From CBFDBF01 sp050287965 (GTDB lineage Bacteria; Pseudomonadota; Gammaproteobacteria; Chromatiales; Chromatiaceae), in the NCBI GenBank assembly GCA_050287965.1, contig JBNKCX010000041.1:248001-312000 (forward strand): a stretch of DNA of 64,000 nucleotides, in the 5' to 3' direction. The translations under genes were made by a program, and so were the position numbers. Under the pieces are notes generated by a model, which had not been told where the DNA came from, did no database searches, and saw only the letters and a program-made list of their open reading frames with translations. Shown here piece by piece: positions 1-9,207 of this stretch (its first letter is position 1; the number at the start of each line of letters is the position of its first letter).

Positions 1-437
1 AATACCACGTCCGCCTCTCCGAATTTATCCACCCGTACACCATCATCATTGACCATGGCGAAATTGATGGTGCTCATACGATCCTGATAGATCCTGTCGT
101 CCGATATACCGTGGCTAAGCCCTTTCTTTCCGCTTGGCTTTACACCCAGTTCTTCCGAGATCGCGGGAAGAAATCTGTCGAAGAGTTCCAGATACAGACA
201 GCGGCTGCCTCGCAGCACCTCCGCCACCTCCGGTTCCATCATGGTGGCGACCACAATGGGGCGCTGTTCCTGTTCCTCGAAACGCCTCGTCAGCTTCTGT
301 GCCTTGCGGAGATTATTGATGAACGGCATATAGATCACCTCGAACTCCACGTCTTCGAACTGGGAAAGCAGGCTGTATCCCATGGCCCGGGCCGTGATAC
401 CGGTACTTTCCGAGATGAAATAGACCGTTCGTTTCAT
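1..437 (-). CDS. ppsR: PEP synthase regulatory protein PpsR (5' part, cut by window edge)
   Basis: This is the N-terminal 145 residues of a bifunctional kinase/pyrophosphorylase of the DUF299 family. In characterised members the enzyme inactivates PEP synthase by ADP-dependent phosphorylation and reactivates it with phosphate, so it sets the gluconeogenic flow from pyruvate to PEP. The protein opens RTVYFISESTGITARAMG and has the conserved stretch with H-G, Y-RM and INFAMVNDDG near residues 110-135. The P-loop-like part lies beyond the window. I chose ATG at 437 because family members begin just before the RTVxFIS strand. An in-frame ATG at 473 and a GTG further up are possible but give an atypical extension. 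The gene is divergent from a LysR regulator. Confidence 0.9.
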   Translation of the reverse strand, partial: MKRTVYFISESTGITARAMGYSLLSQFEDVEFEVIYMPFINNLRKAQKLTRRFEEQEQRPIVVATMMEPEVAEVLRGSRCLYLELFDRFLPAISEELGVKPSGKKGLSHGISDDRIYQDRMSTINFAMVNDDGVRVDKFGEADVV

Positions 438-603
438 GAGAAACTCGAGGTGATGGATATACTCTTGCAGCATAGCAAACCGCTGCTCCACCCCCAATCT
501 CGCCCTTAGGGCTTGATCTAATGATATTAATGGTTATTATTGGAGACTCTAATACTAAGGGGCCTCATTATTGGCCTTCTACGGCCCCCTAACTGGAGTA
601 ATC
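438..603. promoter_or_regulatory. Divergent intergenic region with a direct repeat, likely LysR operator
   Basis: The gap between ppsR and the LysR gene is AT rich around 520-580. The 8-mer ATTATTGG occurs twice in the same direction, at 536-543 and 567-574, 31 bp apart or about three helical turns. A GGGGCC/GGCCCC inverted repeat flanks the second copy. LysR-type regulators commonly bind such regions next to their own gene. That this is the operator is inference. Confidence 0.35.
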
Positions 604-1551
604 ATGTCATCACCGGCACCCCCCTATTACAAACAGAACCGGCTGAAACAGCTCCGTGCATTCTGTAACGCGGCGCAGACCCACAGCGTAAGCGAGGCGG
701 CCGAAAGGCTGTTCCTGAGTCAACCTACTGTCTCACTCCAGATCCAGGCCCTGGAACGGGAACTGGAAACCATGCTGTTCGAACGACGCGGCCCGAAGAT
801 CAAACTTACACCGGAGGGAGAGATACTCTACAAGCTCGCCCAACCCCTGGTTGAAGGCATTGACGGTCTGCATGAGGCCTTTGTTGCCCAGTGCGGTTCC
901 CTGGAGTCGGGAGACCTCAATATTGCGGCCGGAGAATCCACAATCCTCTATCTCCTCCCGGAACTGATGAAGGAGTTCGCCTCCCGTTATCCGAAGATTC
1001 GTCTCAAGCTTCACAATGTTACCGGGCGGGACGGTATGGCCCTGTTACGGGCGGACCAGGTGGATTTTGCGGTGGGTTCCATGCTGGACGTGCCGGAAGA
1101 TATCATCTACCAACCGGTGGCCTCCTATGAAACCGTCCTTATCACGCCCCTGGATCACCCCCTGGCGGATCGGGAAAGCGTTACGTTGGGAGATATCAGC
1201 CCCTACGGATTGATCCTGCCACCGCACCACCTCAGTACCTGGCGCATGGTGGATTTTGTTTTTAATCAGAACAATGCCAGTTACAACGTAACCCTGGAGG
1301 CCGGCGGTTGGGAGGTTATCAAGAAATACGTTGAACAGGGCATGGGGGTATCCATTGTTTCGGCTCTGTGCCTGACCGGGGACGAAAAAGTCGCGCATAT
1401 ATCGCTAAAGGACTATTTTCCGGATCGTGGATACGGCGTGGTGTTGCGGCGCGGCAAGTTCCTGTCACCTCAGGCCAAGCGTTTTATCGAAATACTCGAC
1501 CCGAATTTTTTCAGCGACGACGAAGAGGAACAGCGCAAAGAGGCGGTTTGA
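604..1551 (+). CDS. LysR-family transcriptional regulator (CysB/CbbR-like architecture)
   Basis: A 315-residue LysR-type regulator. The N-terminal winged helix-turn-helix lies at about residues 12-70, with the signature SEAAERLFLSQPTVSLQI. The C-terminal periplasmic-binding-like effector domain runs from about 95 to 295. The tail is short and acidic (DDEEEQRKEAV). The start at 604 is preceded by GGAG at a 6-nt spacing; an in-frame ATG at 571 lacks such a site. The effector is not recognisable. Its position beside ppsR suggests a link to central carbon metabolism, but this is only inference from neighbourhood. Confidence 0.88.
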   Translation: MSSPAPPYYKQNRLKQLRAFCNAAQTHSVSEAAERLFLSQPTVSLQIQALERELETMLFERRGPKIKLTPEGEILYKLAQPLVEGIDGLHEAFVAQCGSLESGDLNIAAGESTILYLLPELMKEFASRYPKIRLKLHNVTGRDGMALLRADQVDFAVGSMLDVPEDIIYQPVASYETVLITPLDHPLADRESVTLGDISPYGLILPPHHLSTWRMVDFVFNQNNASYNVTLEAGGWEVIKKYVEQGMGVSIVSALCLTGDEKVAHISLKDYFPDRGYGVVLRRGKFLSPQAKRFIEILDPNFFSDDEEEQRKEAV

Positions 1552-1554
1552 TGA

Positions 1555-1590
1555 AAAGTTTGAAGTAAGAAGTTTGTAGTTTGAAGTGTC
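1555..1590. repeat. Degenerate heptamer repeat after the LysR gene
   Basis: Starting four bases after the LysR stop codon, five consecutive 7-bp units (AAGTTTG, AAGTAAG, AAGTTTG, TAGTTTG, AAGTGTC) repeat the core AGTT. A shorter trace in the complementary orientation (ACTTCCAACTT) occurs at 1624-1636. It belongs to the same heptad family seen at 5044, 12773, 16391, 35537, 36063, 45511 and 62031. Confidence 0.6.
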
Positions 1591-1633
1591 AGGATTAGGC
1601 GGCGGGCACACCCCGCCCTACGAAACTTCCAAC

Positions 1634-2812
1634 TTATTCTCCCAATACCACCTCTATTTCCATCTCCCTTTCAAACAAACCCAGTTTCCTGCGCTGAAGG
1701 GCGACACGGATCTTGTCCCCTGGCTTACGATCCAGCATCTCTATCATTACGTCGGCGCTGGAGGACACCTGCACCCCGTCGATACTACGAATCAGATCTT
1801 CCTGTTTGATACCGGCCTGTTGCGCTCCGCTGCCGGGCGCCACCTCCGTCACCGCAACCCCCTGCTCCGTATCGGATAGAAGAACACCCATTTTCCCTGA
1901 TTGAGGCAGGGGAGCATCCTCGGTAAACAGCAAGATATCCGCTATCCCCTGCTGCACCGGGGTAGTCCCGGCAGGGAGCACGATGGAATAGGGCCCCGCT
2001 AGACGCCTGGCCACCCTTTTCGGTATACCGTAACCGTAAGACAGGTGCCCGCCCCCGGCCAATATCACCATTTTCCGACCCGGATGTTGTTGCAGATATT
2101 CCGCCGCCCGTTGCGCCATACCTTCATCCCAGAGCAGCTGTACCTGGTAGAACCGTTCAAAATCCTGTGTGTTTGCGTGCGGATGTTCCCGGAATACCTC
2201 CAGAAGACGGCCTTTATAGGTTTGGTCTGATCTATCGATCTCCTGGGGCAGAGCGGCCCGCTCCTCCAGTGTTAACCCCTCCATACCCCGTTGTGCAACG
2301 GTGTCGGTAATCTCCCTGGGGACGTTAAGAGCCACCACCGGGATGCGGTGCTCGCGGGCGTAGCTAAGTATTGGTCGGTAGAGCCGAAAGTCAAAACGCC
2401 AGCGTCGATACCATTCGCTCTCGCGAAGCATCTCCTTTTCGCTCAATCGCCCCGCGATGTAGTTGTCGAGGACCGTCTGAAACGGCGTCTGGAATTGTTC
2501 CATGCCGATGGCGATATCCGGATAAAGCGCACGTAGTTTGCGGATAATCTCCAGCTGTTTCAGATGATGGCCATATTCATCATGGGCCTCACCCACATAG
2601 ATAATCCTGGACCCCGCCAGTTCCTCAAGGATGCGGTCCAGATTTTTGACGTCTCGCAGATCAAGCACATCCCCTCCCTCCCGAACAGGACCGCGCATCC
2701 CCCCCCGCCCCAGGGAATCCGTCGTCGTCTGGCAAGCCACCAGGGAGGGAAGGAACAGGGCGACAACAATAATATATTTTGGGACTGCTAATCTCATCAG
2801 AATCTGTCTCAT
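1634..2812 (-). CDS. ChaN-family lipoprotein with C-terminal PDZ domain
   Basis: A 392-residue predicted lipoprotein. The N-terminal hydrophobic segment ends in a lipobox (LVAC, Cys at about 27), so it is probably anchored to the periplasmic face of a membrane. Residues ~60-290 form a ChaN/DUF399-like domain: IIYVGEAHDEYGHH, IGMEQFQ and the GGGHLSYGYG region are typical. Characterised relatives (Campylobacter ChaN) bind haem. Residues ~305-375 form a PDZ domain (GVAVTEVAPGSGAQQAGI). The start at 2812 has GAGG four bases upstream. It is divergent from the M1-like peptidase with only 49 bp between the start codons. A role in haem or protein quality control is inferred, not shown. Confidence 0.8.
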   Translation of the reverse strand: MRQILMRLAVPKYIIVVALFLPSLVACQTTTDSLGRGGMRGPVREGGDVLDLRDVKNLDRILEELAGSRIIYVGEAHDEYGHHLKQLEIIRKLRALYPDIAIGMEQFQTPFQTVLDNYIAGRLSEKEMLRESEWYRRWRFDFRLYRPILSYAREHRIPVVALNVPREITDTVAQRGMEGLTLEERAALPQEIDRSDQTYKGRLLEVFREHPHANTQDFERFYQVQLLWDEGMAQRAAEYLQQHPGRKMVILAGGGHLSYGYGIPKRVARRLAGPYSIVLPAGTTPVQQGIADILLFTEDAPLPQSGKMGVLLSDTEQGVAVTEVAPGSGAQQAGIKQEDLIRSIDGVQVSSSADVMIEMLDRKPGDKIRVALQRRKLGLFEREMEIEVVLGE

Positions 2813-2861
2813 AGTACCTCGCGGTCGCGCTCATGGGATAATATCCGAAAATTCGGAGCCC

Positions 2862-4994
2862 ATGTTTCAAAAGAAAGACAGCCATATGCCCAAATCGTTC
2901 TTTATCGTCGCCGCTTTGCTGATCACAACTCTCACCACTGCGGATTTAGCAGCAGCCCAGCCGCTACACCATACACTTGATGTCTCCATTGATCCCGGCA
3001 GCAACGCGCTGCAGGTGGAGGATGTTCTGGTGTTTCCCGCGCCGGTCGCCGGGTTTGAGTTCCTGCTCCATCCCGGCCTGCGGATCGACACCGTCACCGA
3101 GGGTGTAAGATGGGAGCGCTTATCCGGCAGCGGCAGCGGTAGGGAACCCGTCCGCTACCGCATCACTGCGGAAAATACCGACACCCGCTTCCAGCTCCGC
3201 TACCGGGGGGTCATCAACGAGCCCCTGCGAGAGATCGGCGACGACTACGCCGGCGCCCGCGAAGCATCCGCGGGACTGATAACTCCAGAAGGAGTATTCC
3301 TGGACGGTTCCAGTTTCTGGTACCCGGTAGTCGACGGATATCCTCTGACCTTCTCCTTGCGCACCCATCTCCCGAAAGGCTGGCACAGTATCAGCCAGGG
3401 ACAGCCATCCACCATCGCTGATGCTGACGGATGGCAGGAGGGTTTTCCCCAGGATGAGATCTATTTGATCGCCGGCCGTTATTACCTATATAGCGCCCCA
3501 GGTCCTATCGCCGAAGCGCGGGTATACCTCAGAGAACCCGATGCGGCGTTGGCCGGGCGATACCTGCAGGCCTCCGAACGTTATCTGGATCTGTACAGCA
3601 ATCTGCTGGGTCCCTATCCCTACGACAAGTTCGCCCTGGTGGAAAACTTCTGGGAAAGCGGTTACGGCATGCCCTCCTTTACCCTGCTCGGCCCGCGGGT
3701 GATCCGGCTGCCGTTTATCCTGCACAGCTCCTACCCCCATGAGATACTCCATAACTGGTGGGGTAACAGTGTCTATGTGGACTACGGCAGCGGCAACTGG
3801 AGCGAAGGTCTCACCTCCTACCTGGCCGATCATCTGCTCCAGGAACAGCAGGGGCTGGGAAGCGCCTATCGTCGCGACGCCCTGCAGCGCTACAGCGATT
3901 ACGTTGCGGAAGCGAAAGACTTCCCCCTCACTCATTTTCGCGGTCGGCATGGACAGGCGAGCCAGGCGATAGGCTACGGCAAGGCGATGATGTTCTTCCA
4001 CATGCTGCGGCGCCAGTTGGGCGATACGACTTTCCGCGAGGGTCTGCGCCGCTTTTACCGCGACAACCGCTTCAAGGTGGCTGGTTATCATGATCTTCAG
4101 CAGGCTTTCGAAAACGTTGCAGACAGGGACCTCTCGGAGATATTCCTGCAATGGACCGGTCGAACCGGTGCTCCCGCCCTGCAGATCACCGACGTATCGA
4201 TACAGAGGGAACAGGACCGATACCGGCTTAGGGCGGTGTTGCACCAGAACCAGAAGGAACAGCCCTTTCGGATCCGCTTACCGATCCTGTTCCAGTTGCA
4301 GGGGGAAGATCGGCCCCGGGTGATGCATCTTGATATGACGGAACGCGAACAAGCCCTGGAGATGGGGTTTGGACACCCTCCCCTCTGGCTGGCAGTCGAC
4401 CCGCTGTTTGATATCTTCCGGCGACTCGACCCGAGCGAAATACCCAGCTCCGTAGGGCGACTGTTCGGTGCGCAGGAACTGACCCTGGTGCTGCCTTCCA
4501 GGGCCCCGTCCGAATTCAAAACGGCCTACGCGAACCTGGCGAGGGAGTGGACATCAAACCGGGCGGGCATTCAGGTGGTGTGGGATAACGAACTGGAGGA
4601 GATCCCTAGCGGCCGAATGGTCTGGCTGTTCGGACGAGAAAACACCCTGGCAGATAACTTTATTGCCACCGTCACGGAAACACCGGCAGGAATTGAAAAG
4701 GAAAAGATCCGCATAGAAAATCAGGATTACTCCCTGCAGGAGCATAGTGTCGTACTCACCGGCCGCAACCCTGATACCGTCGGCTGGATTTCACTCCATG
4801 CGGCGGACCTCATGCCGCTACTGGCGCGTAAATTGCCCCACTACGGTAAATACAGTTACCTGGTATTTCAGGGCCCGCAACTCGACAACGTGCGGAAAGG
4901 TCAATGGGCCCTGACAAACTCCTCTTTGATCATTTCCTTTCCAGGGGCGGGTGAAACTGCACCGCAACTTCCCGAACATGAGGCGTTGAAGTAG
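2862..4994 (+). CDS. M1-type zinc metallopeptidase, exported
   Basis: About 710 residues with a Sec-type signal peptide (hydrophobic segment then LAAAQP) and the gluzincin motif HEILHNWWG at residues 293-301. The third zinc ligand is Glu315 in WSEG. The gap between the second His and that Glu is 17 residues rather than the usual 18, a spacing I associate with this HNWWG subgroup. The remainder after ~430 is a beta-rich C-terminal region without a recognised domain. The start is ambiguous: ATG at 2862 has GGAG close upstream, and ATG at 2886 leaves a compact signal peptide. The substrate is unknown. The protein probably trims peptides in the periplasm. Confidence 0.8.
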   Translation: MFQKKDSHMPKSFFIVAALLITTLTTADLAAAQPLHHTLDVSIDPGSNALQVEDVLVFPAPVAGFEFLLHPGLRIDTVTEGVRWERLSGSGSGREPVRYRITAENTDTRFQLRYRGVINEPLREIGDDYAGAREASAGLITPEGVFLDGSSFWYPVVDGYPLTFSLRTHLPKGWHSISQGQPSTIADADGWQEGFPQDEIYLIAGRYYLYSAPGPIAEARVYLREPDAALAGRYLQASERYLDLYSNLLGPYPYDKFALVENFWESGYGMPSFTLLGPRVIRLPFILHSSYPHEILHNWWGNSVYVDYGSGNWSEGLTSYLADHLLQEQQGLGSAYRRDALQRYSDYVAEAKDFPLTHFRGRHGQASQAIGYGKAMMFFHMLRRQLGDTTFREGLRRFYRDNRFKVAGYHDLQQAFENVADRDLSEIFLQWTGRTGAPALQITDVSIQREQDRYRLRAVLHQNQKEQPFRIRLPILFQLQGEDRPRVMHLDMTEREQALEMGFGHPPLWLAVDPLFDIFRRLDPSEIPSSVGRLFGAQELTLVLPSRAPSEFKTAYANLAREWTSNRAGIQVVWDNELEEIPSGRMVWLFGRENTLADNFIATVTETPAGIEKEKIRIENQDYSLQEHSVVLTGRNPDTVGWISLHAADLMPLLARKLPHYGKYSYLVFQGPQLDNVRKGQWALTNSSLIISFPGAGETAPQLPEHEALK

Positions 4995-5043
4995 TCAGTT
5001 CTCGATAAAATGTACCCTGGATCGGGCAATTACCATCCATGCT

Positions 5044-5073
5044 GCTAACTGAAAACTGATTACTGTTAACTTC
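5044..5073. repeat. Degenerate heptamer repeat at the galU 3' end
   Basis: Four 7-bp units (TAACTGA, AAACTGA, TTACTGT, TAACTTC) lie between the convergent peptidase and galU genes. The last unit overlaps the galU stop codon (TGA at 5074-5072). It is the TAACTG-flavoured version of the heptad family. It resembles the copy beside panD at 16391. Confidence 0.6.
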
Positions 5074-5944
5074 ATGCACATCTGCCTTCCAGCCAGGTGC
5101 GGAACTCGCCACCGAGGCTCTCGTGCTTCAGACCAAAATCGACCGTAGCCTGGAGATACCCAAGTTTATTTCCACAATCATAACGCTTGCCGTCAAACTT
5201 GTAGGCCATAATCTGTTCCTCTTCCATCAGCGCGGCGATTCCGTCCGTGAGTTGTATTTCACCACCCGCGCCTTGACCGGTCTTGGACAGGTGATGGAAG
5301 ATCCTCGGCGTGAGGATATAGCGCCCGACAACCGCGCGGGTTGAAGGCGCGACATCCGGTTTCGGTTTCTCCACAATCCCCTTTACATGGGCCAGCTTAC
5401 TCTCATCACCGCCGGTATCCACGATACCGTAGCTGGCGGTGTCCTGGGGCGCCACCATCTCGGTGCCAAGGATGCTGCAACCGCATTCCCCGAATATATT
5501 CACCATCTGTTTGAGACAGCCAGGGCTGTTGTCTATAAGGTCATCGGCCAACATGACCGCAAACGGCTCTTCACCTATCACTGATTGGGCGCAGAGTACG
5601 GCGTGCCCCAGCCCAAGGGCCATATGCTGCCTTATGAATACGCAGGAAATATGGCTCGGTATGATACCGCGCACAACTTCCAGCATTTGCGTCTTATGGC
5701 GCTGTTCCAGCTCCATCTCCAACTCATAAGCGGTATCGAAATGATTGGTGATCGAACTTTTATTGCGTCCGGTAATGAACACCATGATCTCGACGCCCGC
5801 TTCAACCGCCTCCTCTACCGCGTACTGGATGAGCGGCTTATCCACCACCGGCAACATCTCCTTCGGACTGGCCTTGGTGGCGGGCAGAAAACGAGTGCCC
5901 AAACCGGCCACCGGAAATACTGCTTTTCTTATTCTTTGCGTCAT
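5072..5944 (-). CDS. galU: UTP--glucose-1-phosphate uridylyltransferase
   Basis: A 290-residue nucleotidyltransferase that makes UDP-glucose from UTP and glucose-1-phosphate. The N-terminal AVFPVAGLGTRFLPATKASPKEM is the classic GalU nucleotide-binding loop with the activator-site lysine. LxDKPLIQYAVEEA and the EKPKPDVAPS segment near residue 190 are also typical. Length matches the family. The ATG at 5944 has GGGG at a good distance; the preceding in-frame TTG is unlikely. It follows malQ by 9 bp and is probably the last gene of the glgC-GH57-malQ-galU operon. UDP-glucose also feeds galE (38.7 kb) and envelope polysaccharide. Confidence 0.95.
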   Translation of the reverse strand: MTQRIRKAVFPVAGLGTRFLPATKASPKEMLPVVDKPLIQYAVEEAVEAGVEIMVFITGRNKSSITNHFDTAYELEMELEQRHKTQMLEVVRGIIPSHISCVFIRQHMALGLGHAVLCAQSVIGEEPFAVMLADDLIDNSPGCLKQMVNIFGECGCSILGTEMVAPQDTASYGIVDTGGDESKLAHVKGIVEKPKPDVAPSTRAVVGRYILTPRIFHHLSKTGQGAGGEIQLTDGIAALMEEEQIMAYKFDGKRYDCGNKLGYLQATVDFGLKHESLGGEFRTWLEGRCA

Positions 5945-5953
5945 CAACTACCC

Positions 5954-7441
5954 CTATTTAAGAACTCTTCCATAAACACTGTTCATATGTCGCAAGCATG
6001 GCGCAAGATCTTTATCGACCTGGTCCCAACTAAAACGCCAGGTCCAGTTACCCTCGGTTGTACCCGGCAGGTTCATGCGATGTTCTCCCTGCAGGGCGAG
6101 AATATCCTGCATCGGTAACATAGCCAGCCTCGCGCGGGATGCGAGAGCGGCGCGTATCAAAGGCCATGGCATCGGTTCCCGCGAATTACCGAGGTATTCA
6201 TCTACATAGTGCCTGCTTTGATCGTCCAGATCACGGTACCAACCAAGGGTTGTGTTGTTATCGTGGGTACCGGTGTAGACAACACTGTTCTGATGATGGC
6301 GATAGGGGAGATAAGGATTATCCGTATCGCCGTTGAATGCAAATTGCAGAACCTTCATCCCTGGCAAACCAAATCCATCGCGCAGCGCTTCTACCTCCGG
6401 GGTAATTATCCCAAGATCTTCCGCGATCAGTGGTAAAGGATCATAGATCGTATGCAGACGATTGAAAAGCGCCGTGCCCGGCGCCTTCACCCAGCGACCA
6501 TGTATGGCGTTGTCGTCCGCCGCCGGTATCTCCCAACACGCCTCAAACCCACGAAAATGATCGATACGCACCAGGTCGAATCGGGTCAGCTTGCTTTTTA
6601 TGCGTTCGACCCAAAAGGAAAAACCATCCTGTTCCATCACTTCCCAACGGTAGAGGGGATTTCCCCAACGCTGACCGGTGGCGGAAAAATAGTCAGGCGG
6701 AACACCCGCCACTACCGTAGGTTGACCTTTTTCGTCCAGTTGAAACAGATGCCGGTTGGCCCAGACCTCAGCGCTATCGTGAGCGACGAAGATAGGCATA
6801 TCCCCGAACAACTTGACCCCTCGCTCGTTGGCATATCTTTTCACCTCCGCCCACTGACGAAAAAAAAGATACTGCTCGAAATGGATATACTGAAGATCTT
6901 CCGTCAAACGGCTACGTGCTTCAGCGACGGCCTGGGGTTGGCGGTCACGCAGTCCTTCCGGCCACTCCCACCAGGCGCATTTCTCCTCCTGATGGATCGC
7001 TTCGAACAATGCGTAATCCTCCAGCCAGAACCTCTGCTCACCTATGAATCTGGCGAGTTGCTCCTTTTCCGCGTTCCCCGCCAACTTTTTAAACCCGGAC
7101 CAGGCGCCAAACAGCGCCTGCTGCCGGCATTCGTAGGAGATACATGTTTGTTTCAGTATGGAGCTATCGAGCCAGCCTAGTTCCACCAGGGGCTCCAGGG
7201 CGATGAGCCGCCGGTTTCCGGCATGCACTGAACGAGTCTGATAGGGAGAACCGTTTTCCTGGGTCGGACCCAAAGGCAGGGTCTGCCAGACGGAAAACCC
7301 GGCAGCCGCGAGAAAATCGATGAAATTATGGACTTCCGGTCCCAGATCCCCAATAACCCCGGGGCCCGGCAGCGACGTGATGTGAAGAAGAACTCCGGCA
7401 CGGCGCCGGTCGAGACATCCCTTGGGAGAAAATGGTTCCAT
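5954..7441 (-). CDS. malQ: 4-alpha-glucanotransferase (amylomaltase)
   Basis: A 495-residue GH77 disproportionating enzyme that transfers maltodextrin chains between glucans. The family signatures are present: RRAGVLLHITSLPGPGVIGDLG at the N-terminus (shortened here), GDMPIFVAHDSAEVW, VRIDHFRGFEACWEIP with the catalytic Asp, IAEDLG with the acid/base Glu, and YTGTHDNNTT. It sits between the GH57 gene and galU on the same strand, in a set for glycogen turnover. The start ATG at 7441 is preceded by AGG and GGAAAAGAG elements. Confidence 0.95.
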   Translation of the reverse strand: MEPFSPKGCLDRRRAGVLLHITSLPGPGVIGDLGPEVHNFIDFLAAAGFSVWQTLPLGPTQENGSPYQTRSVHAGNRRLIALEPLVELGWLDSSILKQTCISYECRQQALFGAWSGFKKLAGNAEKEQLARFIGEQRFWLEDYALFEAIHQEEKCAWWEWPEGLRDRQPQAVAEARSRLTEDLQYIHFEQYLFFRQWAEVKRYANERGVKLFGDMPIFVAHDSAEVWANRHLFQLDEKGQPTVVAGVPPDYFSATGQRWGNPLYRWEVMEQDGFSFWVERIKSKLTRFDLVRIDHFRGFEACWEIPAADDNAIHGRWVKAPGTALFNRLHTIYDPLPLIAEDLGIITPEVEALRDGFGLPGMKVLQFAFNGDTDNPYLPYRHHQNSVVYTGTHDNNTTLGWYRDLDDQSRHYVDEYLGNSREPMPWPLIRAALASRARLAMLPMQDILALQGEHRMNLPGTTEGNWTWRFSWDQVDKDLAPCLRHMNSVYGRVLK

Positions 7442-7503
7442 CCTAATATCTCTTTTCCTGCAGTCTTTGCGCTCTCGAATCGCACATCATAATAGAAGCC
7501 GGA

Positions 7504-9207
7504 CTAGTTCTTTATCATAACGCCGCCAGCCGCCGGATCTCCCGCGCCAACAGCGAAAACACGGGACAAATACCTTGGGGGATCAACGCCGAGGATTTTA
7601 TAGAGGTGGGTAAGTTGGTGTCGGAACAGTTGCTCAAAATCCGAGACTGTTTCACCGGGATTATAATCACCAAACCACCAGAACCAGTCAGATCCCTCAC
7701 AATGCGCCAGTTGCATCTCCGCATGCTCTTTTTCCGTTTCCGATAGTTTCCCCTCCTTCATCACACGATCAAACACTATCTTCGCGGCAATCAGCATGTC
7801 CCAGGCCCGATTCTTGTCCGCGTTGCCTATCCAGGTTGAGAAGGTCCCGTAGACCCAGCTCCCCGCAACCATCCTTTTCAGCGTCGGCGGCGGTTCCTTC
7901 TGATTACGCAACACCTCGGAAAAGGTCGTAAGCTCCAGCCTCGGATGCTCAACCAGGCGCTTATATAGGGCGCTCAGAAAAAAACAGCCGTTTCTAGGGT
8001 AGTATTCCCAGGCGTTCTCTCCGTCCAGGATGATGGAAACAACCGGGTCAGTATGATCCTTGGTATTCTCCGCGATGATCCCCAGGTGATTGATGATGTC
8101 TCCCACCGCATCATCCGCGTGCCAATCCGCATAGGTGAAACCGATAAAATCGGAAAGCCCGTCATCGCGGAAGAAACAGTTCAGGCGACCCTTACCGAGA
8201 CGATAGGGGGTGTGCACCCAACTGGGCATTAACGGCTCCCCCCCCAGAGAGGCGTTAAGACTGTTCTTGAGAACCTGTTGACCGCTGGCAGCCCAGCGAA
8301 ATCCCTCCTCCTCCAGTATCCGCAGGGTCATCTCGCTTACCGCCCCTTCTGAAGGCCAGCACCCCTCCGGCTTACACCCGAAATGTCTTTCAAATACCTC
8401 TATTCCGCGGCGGATATGCCAGCGGGCCCGGGGTTCACCGCCTGGATAGGAGGTTGCTTGCGGCATTGAGATCTCCGGCATGGCCTCCTGGGCAGACTCC
8501 AGATCCAGCAAAAGCGGTACGATGGGGTGGGCGTACGGAGTCACCGACAACTCCACCCGACCCTCCTCCGCCAGGCGGCGGTACTGATTGATCACTCCGG
8601 ACAACAGATCCCCTATGCATTCCACCAGTCTGCGGCGGTCATCGTTATTGTATTTAAGCCGCTTCTTTTCCAGAGAGTGGATCCGAATGTCGTTGCCGCG
8701 CGGAAACTCCCCCATCCAGGCAAGGTGATACCAGACCAGCAGATCAATCAGGTACTGGTCATTCAGATAAACGGAGGACTCCGCATGCTCATTCACCAAC
8801 CCGGATATCTGCACCAGCCGGCGAAACATGGGAAACCGTCCGATCAGGCGCTTCTCGTTAGCCCTCTGGCAGGCGCGAATAATATCGCGGCGGGACTTCT
8901 CGTCTCCGGGCAAACCGGGACCGGCCAGCGCCGCCAGCAACGGGTCCTTGATCCGCGTCCCACGATTCAGCCAGTCACTGATCTGCTCCACGTAATCATC
9001 CAGCTGCTCCAACAGGACCGGCGCAAAATTGACCACAGCCTTTGCCTGAGGATGGCTCTCCAGATGGAAGGCCATATCGACATAATCCTTGATACCGTGA
9101 AGATAGACCCAGGGTAACTGAAAATCGCTGTGGTCAGGTCCCCGGTAGTCCGGTTGGTGCATATGCCAGCACAGCACCACCTTCAAGGGTTTCACATTAC
9201 CGGACAT
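7504..9207 (-). CDS. GH57 glycoside hydrolase (alpha-amylase/glucanotransferase type)
   Basis: A 567-residue glycoside hydrolase family 57 protein acting on alpha-glucans. The N-terminal WHMHQPDY motif (conserved region 1 of GH57), the nucleophile region GCWPSEGA and the later YADWHADDA support the assignment. The GH57 family includes amylases, 4-alpha-glucanotransferases, amylopullulanases and branching enzymes. Since a GH13 branching enzyme is nearby (glgB), an amylase or glucanotransferase role fits best, but the sequence does not decide this. It overlaps the 3' end of glgC by 11 bp and has AAGGA just before its ATG, which implies translational coupling. Expected to be cytoplasmic, since no signal peptide is seen. 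Confidence 0.88.
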   Translation of the reverse strand: MSGNVKPLKVVLCWHMHQPDYRGPDHSDFQLPWVYLHGIKDYVDMAFHLESHPQAKAVVNFAPVLLEQLDDYVEQISDWLNRGTRIKDPLLAALAGPGLPGDEKSRRDIIRACQRANEKRLIGRFPMFRRLVQISGLVNEHAESSVYLNDQYLIDLLVWYHLAWMGEFPRGNDIRIHSLEKKRLKYNNDDRRRLVECIGDLLSGVINQYRRLAEEGRVELSVTPYAHPIVPLLLDLESAQEAMPEISMPQATSYPGGEPRARWHIRRGIEVFERHFGCKPEGCWPSEGAVSEMTLRILEEEGFRWAASGQQVLKNSLNASLGGEPLMPSWVHTPYRLGKGRLNCFFRDDGLSDFIGFTYADWHADDAVGDIINHLGIIAENTKDHTDPVVSIILDGENAWEYYPRNGCFFLSALYKRLVEHPRLELTTFSEVLRNQKEPPPTLKRMVAGSWVYGTFSTWIGNADKNRAWDMLIAAKIVFDRVMKEGKLSETEKEHAEMQLAHCEGSDWFWWFGDYNPGETVSDFEQLFRHQLTHLYKILGVDPPRYLSRVFAVGAGDPAAGGVMIKN

